From: Hymenobacter fodinae
GTDB lineage: Bacteria > Bacteroidota > Bacteroidia > Cytophagales > Hymenobacteraceae
Direction of reading: 5' to 3'
Length of the DNA: 64,000 nt
NCBI RefSeq assembly: GCF_004745825.1
Contig: NZ_SRLA01000003.1
Location: 496,001 to 560,000 of the forward strand
Both the position numbers and the translations under genes were made by a program. Shown here piece after piece: positions 8,584 to 17,769 of this stretch. Positions within the stretch are counted from its first letter, which is position 1. Every line of letters starts with the position of its first letter. The notes beneath the pieces were generated by a model. It did no database searches. It had not been told where the DNA came from and was given only the letters and a program-made list of their open reading frames with translations.

Positions 8584-10788
8584 TTATTGATGCATCAGCT
8601 TGGTCACCACACGCGTTGCACCTTGCTGCACTGTCAGGCTGTATACACCTAGTGGCAGTTGCGCTACTTCAGGTAGAGAGACGGTAGACGCTCCTTTGTT
8701 TACTTCAACCGAACGCGTTAGTACCGTCCGTCCCATAGCATCCGTGCAGGTGATAAAAGCTTTTCCGCCGGCTGGGCTTTGAATCTGCATACTTAGCTCT
8801 CCAACGAAGGGGTTGGGCCACGCTTGCATTTCCAGTTTAACAACATCACTGAGCGTGACGACTTTCACTGCGGAGTATGACGACTTGCCGGACAAATCAA
8901 CTTGCTTGAGGCGGTAGTACACCACAGAGCTCGAGTATTTGGCAAGGGCATCCTGCGAGGAATAGAAGTTGGTTTGCGTAGTCGTACCGTTGCCTTTGAC
9001 TGTAGCAACTCGGCTGAATGCTTTTCCGTCGCTGCTAGCCTCTACTTCGAAACGGTCATTTTGCAACTCAGACGCAGTGCTCCAACGCAGTACGGCAGTG
9101 TTGGCCTGTCGCTCGGCCGTGAATAATACGAGCTCAACGGGCAAGGGCGCTGCTTTAGTCTCTGACTCACTGGCGCCCAGGTTGCCCAGTACTCCGGGAG
9201 CTGGCGTTGCTGAGCCAAAGAAGTCGCGAGAGCCAGGTATTAGGTTAAATTCTGTAGCCAAATTCAATCCCGTGCCGATAGCAGCCGAGTTTGGCTGTAG
9301 TTTGTATGCATCCCAGGAGGTCAGCAGTCGACGGTTACCGTTCGATGTATTCAGAGCACCTCCCTGACCAGCACGCACGAAGGCAGGATCCAAGCTCACG
9401 CCCACTGACCGGCTGCCTACCGTTTCCTGACGAGTAGAAGTGCGCCAGTCGTCCAGGTTACTAAAGGAAGCGGAGCCCCACTTGATGCTCAGAGGTTTGC
9501 CGGTGCCCCAATAGCAATTGCTTTGGAACGCAATGCCATCAGTGGCAAGAGCTTTAACCTGCGCTACGCCTGCTGTTGTTTGGAAGATATTGTTACGCAC
9601 CGTGATTTGGCTCACCCCATTGCTTGAGAGGTAGAACGCATTGGCCTCAGAGCCATCGACAGCGGGCGTCAGGTACACCGTATTGTTGTGGATGGCCGCA
9701 TTCTGAATGCCGCCATTATCTCCCGACGACCACAGCATGATAGCACCCTGCCCAAACCGGCGGGAATCATTTTCGCTGATGTTGTAGCGAATGGTGAGGT
9801 CGTGCATGGGAGGCGCTCCATTGAATTGTGCCAGCAAATAGCCAGGGCCATCATTATCATGCGAGTAGTTGTACTGCATGATGGAGTTGGTGCAGCCACC
9901 ATCCAAGTCAAACCCTCCACCATCATGGGCCAAACCCGAGCGGTTGTGGTGCGACTCACACTCCTGAATAACCAGTTTATTGCAGAGCCAGCCCCAAATG
10001 CCCACCGGACCACCACTCGGGTTACTATTCAGCCAGCCATTGTTGAAGGCTTCGCAGTGTTCAATCGTAGCTCCATCAATGCTGGAAAGCACAATACCGT
10101 TTCCAGTATTGGTAGTGGTGATTTCCGAGCGGCCCGAATTGTTATACGCCTGGCAATCTGCCACGTAAAAATCCTTGTGGCAAACGTTAGGATATGCCCC
10201 GTAGGTAGAGATGCCAGCCTCTCCGTTATCGTGGGCCTGGCAATTCGTGATACGCACGTTGTCGTAACCGCTGGTAACGCTTGAGCTACCAATAGCAATA
10301 CCCGTTTTGATGTATCCACTCACATCAAGGCTATCCAACACCAAATGGGATAGACGCTGATTGGTGAGACCCGTAGCGAAAATTACTCCTGAGTTGTTAG
10401 TCGAGGTACGACCAGACCCCACAAATTTCAACCGTCGCAACTCAATTCCACCAGCATCAGGGCAATAGAATGCATAGTTGTTGCCGCTAGCAATAGTAGC
10501 AACCCCCACTCCATAAGAGCTAATCTTGATAGGGTTGGCAGCGGTGCCTTTGCTTCTAAACCACAGCGAGCCTGTAAAAGTCTTGCCTGCCTCAAACAGC
10601 ACCCGGTCGCCAGGCTTAAAGCTGACGTTGTTTACTTGGGCAATGCTGCTCCAAGCCGTTGCAACTGATGTACCATCATTGGTATCGTTACCTGTTGAGC
10701 TTATATAGTACGTTGTAGCTAAAGCTGACGAGCTGCTCGTAAGCAAAGAGACAAAGAGAACTGATAAGAGTACAAGTTTTACGCGCAT
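8584..10788 (-). CDS. Secreted right-handed beta-helix protein with T9SS type A domain
   Basis: A 734-residue protein starting at the ATG at 10788 (an in-frame TTG lies two codons upstream), which is followed at once by a signal peptide (residues 1-24). The mature N-terminus T-Y-Y-I-S-S-T-G-N-D-T-N-D-G-T, then P-G-D-R-V-L-F-E-A-G, is the usual opening of pectate-lyase-like parallel beta-helix proteins. The long middle region contains many short N-N/H-N-N turns and the alternating hydrophobic strands of the helix coils (about residues 40-500). A linker (L-P-V-E-L-V-L-F-T-A) leads to the C-terminal T9SS type A sorting domain (W-P-N-P-F, G-V-Y-S-L-T-V near the end). Such proteins are often polysaccharide lyases or binding proteins; no catalytic residues could be assigned. 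It lies with a GH2-type gene and a GT2 synthase, which suggests a glycan-related role. Confidence 0.85.
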   Translation of the reverse strand: MRVKLVLLSVLFVSLLTSSSSALATTYYISSTGNDTNDGTSVATAWSSIAQVNNVSFKPGDRVLFEAGKTFTGSLWFRSKGTAANPIKISSYGVGVATIASGNNYAFYCPDAGGIELRRLKFVGSGRTSTNNSGVIFATGLTNQRLSHLVLDSLDVSGYIKTGIAIGSSSVTSGYDNVRITNCQAHDNGEAGISTYGAYPNVCHKDFYVADCQAYNNSGRSEITTTNTGNGIVLSSIDGATIEHCEAFNNGWLNSNPSGGPVGIWGWLCNKLVIQECESHHNRSGLAHDGGGFDLDGGCTNSIMQYNYSHDNDGPGYLLAQFNGAPPMHDLTIRYNISENDSRRFGQGAIMLWSSGDNGGIQNAAIHNNTVYLTPAVDGSEANAFYLSSNGVSQITVRNNIFQTTAGVAQVKALATDGIAFQSNCYWGTGKPLSIKWGSASFSNLDDWRTSTRQETVGSRSVGVSLDPAFVRAGQGGALNTSNGNRRLLTSWDAYKLQPNSAAIGTGLNLATEFNLIPGSRDFFGSATPAPGVLGNLGASESETKAAPLPVELVLFTAERQANTAVLRWSTASELQNDRFEVEASSDGKAFSRVATVKGNGTTTQTNFYSSQDALAKYSSSVVYYRLKQVDLSGKSSYSAVKVVTLSDVVKLEMQAWPNPFVGELSMQIQSPAGGKAFITCTDAMGRTVLTRSVEVNKGASTVSLPEVAQLPLGVYSLTVQQGATRVVTKLMHQ

Positions 10789-11151
10789 TGACAAAGTCTT
10801 TGGTACGACAATGCAATACTATGTAAATGAGATAGATATAAAAATATAAACGTTTTTCAAAGATTTATAACCCTTATAAGGGCCATACAAACTTTAATAA
10901 TGCAAAATGCAAAGCATTACAGCATATCTTTGTATAGAGAAAATTACAATAAAACTCGTACAATTACTATATATAAACCGCAGTACCTGTTTTTACTCAC
11001 AAAATAGGATTATGTCATGAAAAAGGCTTGTCGCCATTTAAGAATAATTATACGCTCTTATGCTCCTGCGAACCTATAGTTTATAGAGTAACCTGCGCAA
11101 CCATTATTGCGCATAAGACGCTCCTGTTCAGTTTACATCAGACATACTATG
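10789..11151. other. AT-rich spacer between the beta-helix gene and the GH2-type gene
   Basis: No coding sequence is seen. Upstream of the beta-helix start the minus strand holds a weak promoter candidate (TAGTATTG about 30 nt before the ATG, one mismatch to TAnnTTTG). Near 11092-11112 a short inverted repeat TGCGCAA/TTGCGCA may end transcription of the GH2-type gene. The AT content is clearly higher than in the genes on both sides. Confidence 0.4.
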
Positions 11152-12510
11152 CTACTTCTCTCCCGAAACCACTAAGAATGGTATACCAATAGTAGCTGCA
11201 CTTCCTTTGCCGTCAAGCACAGTAGCGGAGAGCCGGTAAGGTCCAGGTTTGCGAGGAGTATGGAGCACCGCTTCTAGCATGCTCAAGGCTCTGATGGCAT
11301 GTTCGATTGGCACAGTTGGAGTAGATTTTACTATATCGCTAGCATCAGTCAGAATAGCATCAGGTGTTAACTGCCATTGGGCCTGCAAAGAATCGTTTTC
11401 GGGATCTGTGGCTATTAGCTTCAAAGAGTAGTCTTTATCAGGAAGCAGTTGCCGATCATATAACGTCGACTGGCCTGCGACTTGCAATTCCTGAATTTGT
11501 GGAGATAAGTTGCGGGGTGGTTTGCCGGTCCATAGTTCCTGCATCACATCTACTGTAGCCGTTTTTTCACCAGTAGGTGTAAAAAGGCTAAACCACGTAG
11601 AGGTATACTCGAATTTATTTCCCCAATAGAAAACATATCCCCCCAAACAGGTAGTAGGGTTGCCGGCTATAGCTTTCTCGTACCGTTCGCGTGCAAACTG
11701 AGCCTTTTGGGTACTCGTCTGCTCTTTGGCGGTGCCCCACCCTGTTTTAGGTGACTCCCAATATCCTCGCGCTCCAAATTCTGTAATAAGGAATGGTCCG
11801 TGCCATCCCTCCCGCTTTAGCCTATCAGCTACAGAGTATAAGTTGCCAAAAGAATTAACACTGATAAAATCTAAATCTGGACATAGCCGTTTGATCCTAT
11901 CAAAATTTTCTAGTGTACTTGTTACCGTAGAGGTCACCGGATGATATGGATCCAGCTCGTGCACCATGCGGGCGATATCATTTATAGCCCGGTATAGCAG
12001 TGGATTATTGGACTCGTAGTTTACCTCATTGCCTACTGACCAAGCCAACAATGCAGGGTGATACCGATAGCGTAGCACCTGTTCGCGAATTGCCTTCTTT
12101 TGCTGTTCAACTTCCCAAGTGTTATTGTAGTCAAATTGCTTCGACTCATGGACTAACCACACACCCAGTGTCACGGTCAGCCCTTGCCGTTGGGCTTCGT
12201 CCATCCGGTCGTCGGCATAGTCTGCCGACCAGAGTCGCACCGAGTTTGCTCCTGCGGCTTTAAGCTGGTCATAGTGCTCTAGGCCAGCTCCTCCTTTTAT
12301 AAAGTATGGTTTGCCATTCCGTTGCAATTGGTAGCCACTCCCCACACGTACTACTCTGACAGGTACAACACCAGCGGGTAGTTGCGTGGTAGCAGGTTTT
12401 TCGTGCTTGGTGGAACACGCCCCTACCAGGAGACAAACCTGACTACCGATAAAGCTTGCTACTACCCACCGCCGAAGGTTTTTCAGCAGCTTACTTGAAA
12501 TTAAACCCAT
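11152..12510 (-). CDS. Glycoside hydrolase family 2-type TIM-barrel lipoprotein
   Basis: A 452-residue lipoprotein with lipobox L-V-G-A-C at Cys32. After a short lead-in (G-K-P-Y-F-I-K-G, as in GH2 TIM barrels), the barrel contains N-S-V-R-L-W, then W-S-V-G-N-E with the predicted acid/base Glu162, and I-T-E-F-G with the predicted nucleophile Glu244. Both glutamates of the retaining clan GH-A mechanism are therefore intact. The sugar-binding and Ig-like domains that normally precede a GH2 barrel are missing; about 150 residues of beta-rich sequence follow instead. The substrate is unknown. It is divergent from a GT2 synthase, and a processing role for the polymer made by that synthase is a reasonable inference. 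Confidence 0.8.
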   Translation of the reverse strand: MGLISSKLLKNLRRWVVASFIGSQVCLLVGACSTKHEKPATTQLPAGVVPVRVVRVGSGYQLQRNGKPYFIKGGAGLEHYDQLKAAGANSVRLWSADYADDRMDEAQRQGLTVTLGVWLVHESKQFDYNNTWEVEQQKKAIREQVLRYRYHPALLAWSVGNEVNYESNNPLLYRAINDIARMVHELDPYHPVTSTVTSTLENFDRIKRLCPDLDFISVNSFGNLYSVADRLKREGWHGPFLITEFGARGYWESPKTGWGTAKEQTSTQKAQFARERYEKAIAGNPTTCLGGYVFYWGNKFEYTSTWFSLFTPTGEKTATVDVMQELWTGKPPRNLSPQIQELQVAGQSTLYDRQLLPDKDYSLKLIATDPENDSLQAQWQLTPDAILTDASDIVKSTPTVPIEHAIRALSMLEAVLHTPRKPGPYRLSATVLDGKGSAATIGIPFLVVSGEK

Positions 12511-12565
12511 TGGGAAATGCGAAACTTGATGGTCTGTGGGATGTATGCTAAGCTGACTTATTAAT

Positions 12566-12595
12566 AAAGTATAATTTTAAATAAATATTATCAAA
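12566..12595 (-). promoter_or_regulatory. Candidate promoter for the GH2-type lipoprotein gene
   Basis: On the minus strand TTTG (12592-12595), an 18-bp AT-rich spacer and TATACTTT (12566-12573) approximate the Bacteroidota -33/-7 consensus TTTG...TAnnTTTG, about 55 bp before the start codon. The -7 element has two mismatches. Confidence 0.4.
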
Positions 12596-12775
12596 TAATA
12601 GAACTTTCCGTACATAAGGCTCCTTATAGCTGGCGGAATAAAACATAGTATGCATAGATTCAGTGAAAAGACAGTAAATCATCCACTGGCTCTTAGACGG
12701 CAACGCACGATTAACAGCAGAGGTAAAGAAAAAGAAGCGACTATATGCAGCAAGCAAGCTGATGGTGTCACCCAT

Positions 12776-15145
12776 ATGCGGCACTTAGTAGGCCTAGGCC
12801 TAGTGAGCTTGGTTTATTTTGTTGTCTGGTTTGCTACATCAAAGCCGATTGGCTACGCACCTCTCTTCTGGTTGCTCACTTTCTCACTGGGGTTCAAGAT
12901 TCTGCGCATGTTGCACGAGTGGTATCACTACGTCAACGTTACGGAGCCCTTACCACCGGTAGCACAAGTGCCCCAGTTTACGGTAGATATTCTCACGACT
13001 TTCTGCCCCGGAGAGCCGCATGCCATGGTAGTGCAAACGCTAGAGGCCATGCAGGCAGTTACCTATCCGCACACCAGCTACCTCTGCGACGAGGGTAACG
13101 ACCCATATCTCCGTGCAGTATGTGAGCGACTAGGCGTTGTGCACGTTACCCGCGAAATCAAAGTAAACGCCAAGGCTGGCAACATCAACCATGCCTTAGA
13201 GCAAGCTACGGGAGATTTATGCGTGGTTCTTGACCCTGACCACGTGCCTACGCCCGATTTTCTGGATCATGTTGTTCCTTATTTTGCTGATGCCAGCGTA
13301 GGCTATGTGCAGGTGGTACAGGCCTACGGCAATCAGCAGGAAAGCCTCGTAGCACGAGGAGCCGCTGAGCAGACGTATCATTTCTACGGCCCCCTCATGA
13401 TGGGCATGAATAGCTATAACACGGCACAGGCTATTGGGGCAAACTGCACATTCCGTCGGGCAGCGCTGGACTCAATTGGTGGACATGCGGCAGGCTTAAC
13501 AGAGGATATGCATACGGCAATGCGGCTGCACGCTGCGGGATGGCAGTCAGTATACGTGCCACGCATCCTGAGTCGGGGCTTGGTGCCCTCCACTCTCGGC
13601 GCCTTCTATTCGCAGCAGCTCAAGTGGGCCCGAGGTGCTTTTGAGCTACTATTTGAAGTGTATCCCCGGCTCTTTACACAATTCTCCTGGCGTCAGCGGT
13701 TACACTACGCCATTTTGCCCTTGTACTTTCTTTCAGGCCTAATCACCCTTATTGATTTGGCCGTGCCTATCTATTCACTCGCCTTCTCAGTTTACCCTTG
13801 GCACATCTCGCTACCCGCGTTTGTGCTGCACCTAACTCCGCTTTTGGGTATCGGGCTACTAATTCGCTACAAGGCGCAAAGCTGGTTGCGTGACCCTTCG
13901 GAAAGAGGCTTACACCTAGCGGGCGGCATACTCCGGGTTGGGACGTGGTGGGTGTATCTATTAGGCCTAGTGTATACGTTTTTGCGCGTACGCGTACCCT
14001 ACATTCCAACTCCCAAGGAAGGCAATTATCGGAATGAATTTCGGATTTGCTTGCCCAACATATTGGTAATAGTAGCTTGTGCTGTAGCAGTTAAGTACGC
14101 TGGCTATGTTGACTGGAGCCCGTACTCCCGGTTAATGGCGTTTCTGGCAACCTGCAACGCGGGTATTCTGATGGCTGCCGTTGTTATGGGTCAGCACGTC
14201 TGGGCTCGTAACCTGATGCAAGACATGGGTTCTGAATTTATGATAGCCATACTTAGCCCCATGGTGAGAGTAGTGCGAACCATGAATGCGCGCATTCAAT
14301 CAGTTGCCGCTTTTGTGGCTGCAGGAAGTGTTGCCCTGGTTGCTTTTACTGATGTGGCAATGCATGTGCACGCTGAATCAATATATCCTGAGGTATACAC
14401 TTGGCTGCTTAATGGCGGCGACAAGCTTCGCGTAGGCACTCAATTTACTACTTTACCGGAAAAGTTGCCGGTGCAGTTTACGGCTGGCTCGGATAGCAAA
14501 CTACTGGCCTACGTAAGTTCCGAGGAAGCGCCGGATGTTGCAGCCCTGAATGTGACCAAGGAGGTGCCTACAGCAACTATTATGGCATTGCAGAAGCAAG
14601 GCACAGCTCCGTTGCTTACTTGGCAGGCAGGCACTTCTGCAGCCAGCTGGCGCGCTATGGCAGTAGCCTTACAGCACATAGACAAGCCCGTGCTGTTGCG
14701 GCCACTCATACAAGCTTCGTCGCCGGAAGCATACCGAATATCCTGGCAAGCAATAACGCAGGAGTTCAAGGCAGCAAAAGCTACTAAAGTATTGTGGGTC
14801 TGGACCCCACCCACGACTGCATCAGTTCAGGCGTATTTCCCGGGCAAAGCCCTTGTAAACTGGGTGGCGGTGCCTTGTTCTGTAGAAGCGGGTTCTGCCA
14901 AAGATGCAGGTACTGCATATGAAACCTACCGCCACCAGTTTGCTACTTCTATGGCCTTACACGATAAACCCATTATGCTGCTGTTGCAGGATGTGGTACC
15001 AGAGAATAAGCAGGTAGTACAGCGCGTGGCGCAGCGTTACCCCGAAGTCAAAGCCATATTGTTTCCGGCTCCAACACGTGAAGACATGGCACCGCTGCTC
15101 ACAAACACGAAAAAGAGTCTTCTGCTATCGGCTTTTACGAAGTAA
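12776..15145 (+). CDS. Membrane GT2 polysaccharide synthase fused to a degenerate GH26-like domain
   Basis: A processive-type family 2 glycosyltransferase of 789 residues. Two N-terminal membrane segments precede a cytoplasmic GT domain with D-P-D at residues 153-155, T-E-D at 242-244 and Q-Q-L-K-W at 280-284 (the Q-x-x-R-W acceptor-site motif with Lys for Arg), as in BcsA-like synthases. Five or six more membrane segments follow to about residue 540. The last 220 residues resemble a GH26 mannanase-like barrel: L-L-T-W-Q, K-P-V-L-L-R-P-L (from 637), V-L-W-V-W-T-P (from 672), Y-F-P-G-K-A-L-V-N-W and K-P-I-M (from 731). The usual H-E-M acid/base motif reads I-Q-A, and the nucleophile position after K-P-I-M has no Glu. 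This domain is therefore probably a binding or regulatory module. The start is uncertain: an in-frame ATG at 12650 adds 42 residues of non-hydrophobic sequence. Confidence 0.8.
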   Translation: MRHLVGLGLVSLVYFVVWFATSKPIGYAPLFWLLTFSLGFKILRMLHEWYHYVNVTEPLPPVAQVPQFTVDILTTFCPGEPHAMVVQTLEAMQAVTYPHTSYLCDEGNDPYLRAVCERLGVVHVTREIKVNAKAGNINHALEQATGDLCVVLDPDHVPTPDFLDHVVPYFADASVGYVQVVQAYGNQQESLVARGAAEQTYHFYGPLMMGMNSYNTAQAIGANCTFRRAALDSIGGHAAGLTEDMHTAMRLHAAGWQSVYVPRILSRGLVPSTLGAFYSQQLKWARGAFELLFEVYPRLFTQFSWRQRLHYAILPLYFLSGLITLIDLAVPIYSLAFSVYPWHISLPAFVLHLTPLLGIGLLIRYKAQSWLRDPSERGLHLAGGILRVGTWWVYLLGLVYTFLRVRVPYIPTPKEGNYRNEFRICLPNILVIVACAVAVKYAGYVDWSPYSRLMAFLATCNAGILMAAVVMGQHVWARNLMQDMGSEFMIAILSPMVRVVRTMNARIQSVAAFVAAGSVALVAFTDVAMHVHAESIYPEVYTWLLNGGDKLRVGTQFTTLPEKLPVQFTAGSDSKLLAYVSSEEAPDVAALNVTKEVPTATIMALQKQGTAPLLTWQAGTSAASWRAMAVALQHIDKPVLLRPLIQASSPEAYRISWQAITQEFKAAKATKVLWVWTPPTTASVQAYFPGKALVNWVAVPCSVEAGSAKDAGTAYETYRHQFATSMALHDKPIMLLLQDVVPENKQVVQRVAQRYPEVKAILFPAPTREDMAPLLTNTKKSLLLSAFTK

Positions 15146-15165
15146 GTGCGAGGCATTGGCTAAAC

Positions 15166-15200
15166 AAAAGAGCCTGTCACTAGTGCGGCAGGTTCTTTTT
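15166..15200 (+). terminator. Terminator after the GT2 gene
   Basis: An 11-bp stem (one G-U pair) with a 12-nt loop, followed by TTTTTGG, starts 20 bp after the GT2 stop. This is a typical intrinsic terminator on the plus strand. Confidence 0.7.
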
Positions 15201-15413
15201 GGTTCTCATATATAGTAGGCCACTTACATGTCTGTTTCAGTAGGCACGACTTGCTAGAAAAATATAGAAACCATTATATAGAATATGAGTATTTATTACG
15301 AACTGAAAAAAGATATTAATACGGTAGCATTTTCCGTACCAGTTGTTGATTTTTAGGCACTTCGAACCCGTTTGCATCTCTAGGCCGGCCACCACGCTAA
15401 ATCACTATTCTTC

Positions 15414-15698
15414 GTGGGCAAGTCATGTACCCTGCGCGTTTATGCTGAAGCTGATGGCCCCATTGTGGCACTCATCTTAGTGGCGCATTCGCGCACCGGA
15501 ACGGACCTCTCGGAGATAGAATTACCTTACCTTCTCTGGCAGTCAATGGGCACTAGGGCGGCCGCGGCTATGGTAGCGCGGTTCTACCGCTGGAACCACC
15601 CTGAAATAGTGCGCCAACTCGGCAAAGTAGCCGTTCAGCGCAGCATTACTTCACTTCTGCAGCTACACCAGCGTCAATCTCGCAGCCACCTTCCCTAG
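15414..15698 (+). CDS. Small hypothetical protein
   Basis: A possible 94-residue protein beginning with GTG at 15414; no in-frame ATG gives a better start. It is not similar to anything recognised. It has a short beta-rich N-terminus (C-T-L-R-V-Y-A-E, V-A-L-I-L-V-A-H) and an amphipathic helical C-terminus rich in Arg and Gln. Codon use looks like that of neighbouring genes. It lies on the same strand as, and 212 bp before, the small paralogue gene at 15911. Some chance remains that it is not expressed. Confidence 0.4.
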   Translation: MGKSCTLRVYAEADGPIVALILVAHSRTGTDLSEIELPYLLWQSMGTRAAAAMVARFYRWNHPEIVRQLGKVAVQRSITSLLQLHQRQSRSHLP

Positions 15699-15910
15699 GC
15701 CTCTGCATTGGTTTTCCCCGCCGCGCTCAGCTCTAACCCCAGCGCTGAGTTGCAGAGCCTGCAAAGCAAATTCAGCAGTTTACTCTGGCAAAACCCGTAT
15801 TTATCCGTAGGCACTTTTTCGCTAAGCAACGTTTAACCACCCATCAGTACCTGCTGCATTGCGTGCGCATCTGATGTGTCCGTTCTTCGTCTGCTTACCT
15901 ATTGAAAACA

Positions 15911-16219
15911 ATGCTTACCCTGGCCCCAACCGCAACTCTGCACCTGTACCTCGTTCCTACGGGCTGCCGCCTCAATTTTCCAACTCCAATGGGGCAATTT
16001 GCCTACGTGTATCGGCGAAGCCGTAACCAAGCGTGGCAGTGCATTGCACGTAATGCCTGCAGTCCTTTCCTCGACCGTACTGCTAACCTCTCAGGCACTA
16101 CGCATGAGTATAAGGTACAGTACTTAGATGGGGCAGGCACCATTCTACAGTCGACCCCAATTGTGTGGGCTGCCCCCGCAGGGCTTCCGGCTAGTCCCAG
16201 CTGGATCAGTTTGCGCTAG
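15911..16219 (+). CDS. Small conserved protein, paralogue of the gene at 8072
   Basis: A 102-residue protein of unknown function. It shares with the protein at 8072-8338 the starting M-L-T-L, then R-L-x-F, A-Y-V-Y-R-R, C-x-A-R-N-A-C-S-P, E-Y-x-V, D-G-x-G and T-P-I-V, with the same spacing. It has about 15 extra residues at the C-terminus. The start is the ATG at 15911; a TTG three codons upstream is in frame but outside the region of homology. The two copies are about 7.8 kb apart, on the same strand, with different neighbours, so they look like a dispersed family rather than a tandem duplication. No membrane segment or known domain is visible. Confidence 0.6.
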   Translation: MLTLAPTATLHLYLVPTGCRLNFPTPMGQFAYVYRRSRNQAWQCIARNACSPFLDRTANLSGTTHEYKVQYLDGAGTILQSTPIVWAAPAGLPASPSWISLR

Positions 16220-16337
16220 ACCACCAGCACCTTATCATACGCGCAGCTTGCTCTCTGTAGGCCAGTGATTATGCCCATCGCCACCTGCGCAACAGTGAGA
16301 AGTTAACTGACACTGCCCCTAACTGAACAAGTGCAGA

Positions 16338-16369
16338 CTTGAGCGGTTAGTTGCGTAGCGTTACCTTTC
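16338..16369 (+). promoter_or_regulatory. Candidate promoter for the amine oxidase gene
   Basis: CTTG (16338-16341), a 20-bp spacer and TACCTTTC (16362-16369) match the Bacteroidota consensus at 3 of 4 and 5 of 6 fixed positions. The spacing equals that of the clean tRNA-Lys promoter at 33833-33864. The predicted leader is about 65 nt. Confidence 0.45.
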
Positions 16370-16438
16370 CCTAAACTTTATGTGGCTGTTATTGCTTCTC
16401 TTCAAGCACCCTCCCACTTTGGGTGCTGATCTGTTTGC

Positions 16439-17743
16439 ATGCCTACGTACCCTATTTTAATTGTTGGAGCCGGCGCTGCTGGTTTAATGGCTGCCCGTAC
16501 TCTCACCCAAGCGGGCCAGCACGTAATCGTCCTCGAAGCCCGCAACCGACCGGGAGGCCGCATTCACACCTTTACTGCAGCCGGATTCACTGGTCCTACT
16601 GAAAGTGGAGCTGAGTTTCTGCACGGTGATGTGGCCCTTTCCCAAGCTCTTCTGCGAGAAGCTGGCATCCGCACGCATGATCCTGAGGGCAGCAATTATG
16701 AAGTTGCGGGGGGCAGCGCTCAGGTGGCGGAAGGATTCTTCGTGGAGGATATGCCCTTGCTTCTGGAAAAGCTGTATGCGCTGGAGCATGATGTGCCCTT
16801 GGCTGAGTTCTTGGCGCAACAGTTCCCCGACGAGCAGCACCAGAAGCTGCGCGACACGGTCACGCGCTTTGCGGAGGGGTACGATGCTGCCGATGCCCGC
16901 CGGGCCAGCGCCTTTGCGCTACGTGAGGAATGGTCGGGCAACGGGGCCGAAGACTCGCCCCGACCCGAGGGCGGCTATGGCCAGTTGATAGAGTGGTTGG
17001 TGCAGGAAATAAAAGCGGCGGGTGGTGAGCTACATTACTCCACCACCGTGCAAGAAGTGCGCTGGCAAGCTGGTTATGTAGAAGTGCGCTGCCAGGGCGG
17101 GCGTAGCTTTCAAGCTGCTCAGGCTATGCTCACGCTGCCGCTAGGTGTATTACAGGCCGAAGAAGGAACGCCGGGTTACGTACGCTTCACGCCAGAGTTA
17201 CCCGCTTACCGGGCTGCCGCCACGGCGCTGGGCGTGGGGCCCGTCGTTAAATTCCTGCTCGAGTTTCAAGACGCATTCTGGCAAGCACCATCCGCCGAGG
17301 TAGGCCAGCCCATGCCCGAAATGGGGTTTCTATTCTCCGATGCGGCCGTACCCACGTGGTGGAGTCAGCTGCCCGCCACCCGCCCCTTGCTCACTGGCTG
17401 GGTAGCGGGCCCGGCAGCCGCAGCCCTGCGCGAAACCTCTGATGCCGACTTACTCACATTGGCGCTTGACAGCCTAGCGTACTTGTTTGGCTCTACAACT
17501 GAGTTCTTGCGTCAGCAGCTACGCGCCCACCGCATAGTGAACTGGGGCGCCGACCCATTTGCGCGAGGAGCCTATACCTACGCCACCGTTGGGGCCGCCG
17601 CAGCTCATCAAGTTCTCAACCAGTCAGTAGAGGACACGCTCTTTTTTGCGGGTGAAGGGGTGTACGAAGGGGCCCACATTGGCACAGTAGAAGCCGCGCT
17701 GGTAAGTGGTGAAACCGCGGCCAAGAAGCTGCTAGGCCAGTAG
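16439..17743 (+). CDS. Flavin monoamine oxidase family protein
   Basis: A 434-residue FAD-dependent oxidase. The N-terminal dinucleotide-binding motif V-G-A-G-A-A-G-L is at residues 7-14, followed by E-A-R-N-R-P-G-G-R-I, the R-x-G-G-R flavin signature of amine oxidases, then E-S-G-A-E-F-L-H-G. A C-terminal segment with F-F-A-G-E-G-V-Y-E-G-A-H-I-G-T-V-E-A-A (about residues 400-420) completes the FAD site. These enzymes oxidise primary or polyamines, or related amino compounds, to imines with release of H2O2. There is no signal peptide, so it is cytoplasmic. It is followed after 26 bp by a TenI/ThiE-like gene and is probably co-transcribed with it; whether it serves thiamine synthesis as ThiO does is unlikely, because thiH is present. 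Confidence 0.85.
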   Translation: MPTYPILIVGAGAAGLMAARTLTQAGQHVIVLEARNRPGGRIHTFTAAGFTGPTESGAEFLHGDVALSQALLREAGIRTHDPEGSNYEVAGGSAQVAEGFFVEDMPLLLEKLYALEHDVPLAEFLAQQFPDEQHQKLRDTVTRFAEGYDAADARRASAFALREEWSGNGAEDSPRPEGGYGQLIEWLVQEIKAAGGELHYSTTVQEVRWQAGYVEVRCQGGRSFQAAQAMLTLPLGVLQAEEGTPGYVRFTPELPAYRAAATALGVGPVVKFLLEFQDAFWQAPSAEVGQPMPEMGFLFSDAAVPTWWSQLPATRPLLTGWVAGPAAAALRETSDADLLTLALDSLAYLFGSTTEFLRQQLRAHRIVNWGADPFARGAYTYATVGAAAAHQVLNQSVEDTLFFAGEGVYEGAHIGTVEAALVSGETAAKKLLGQ

Positions 17744-17769
17744 CTCGCCACCCAACCACGCGTTTCCCC

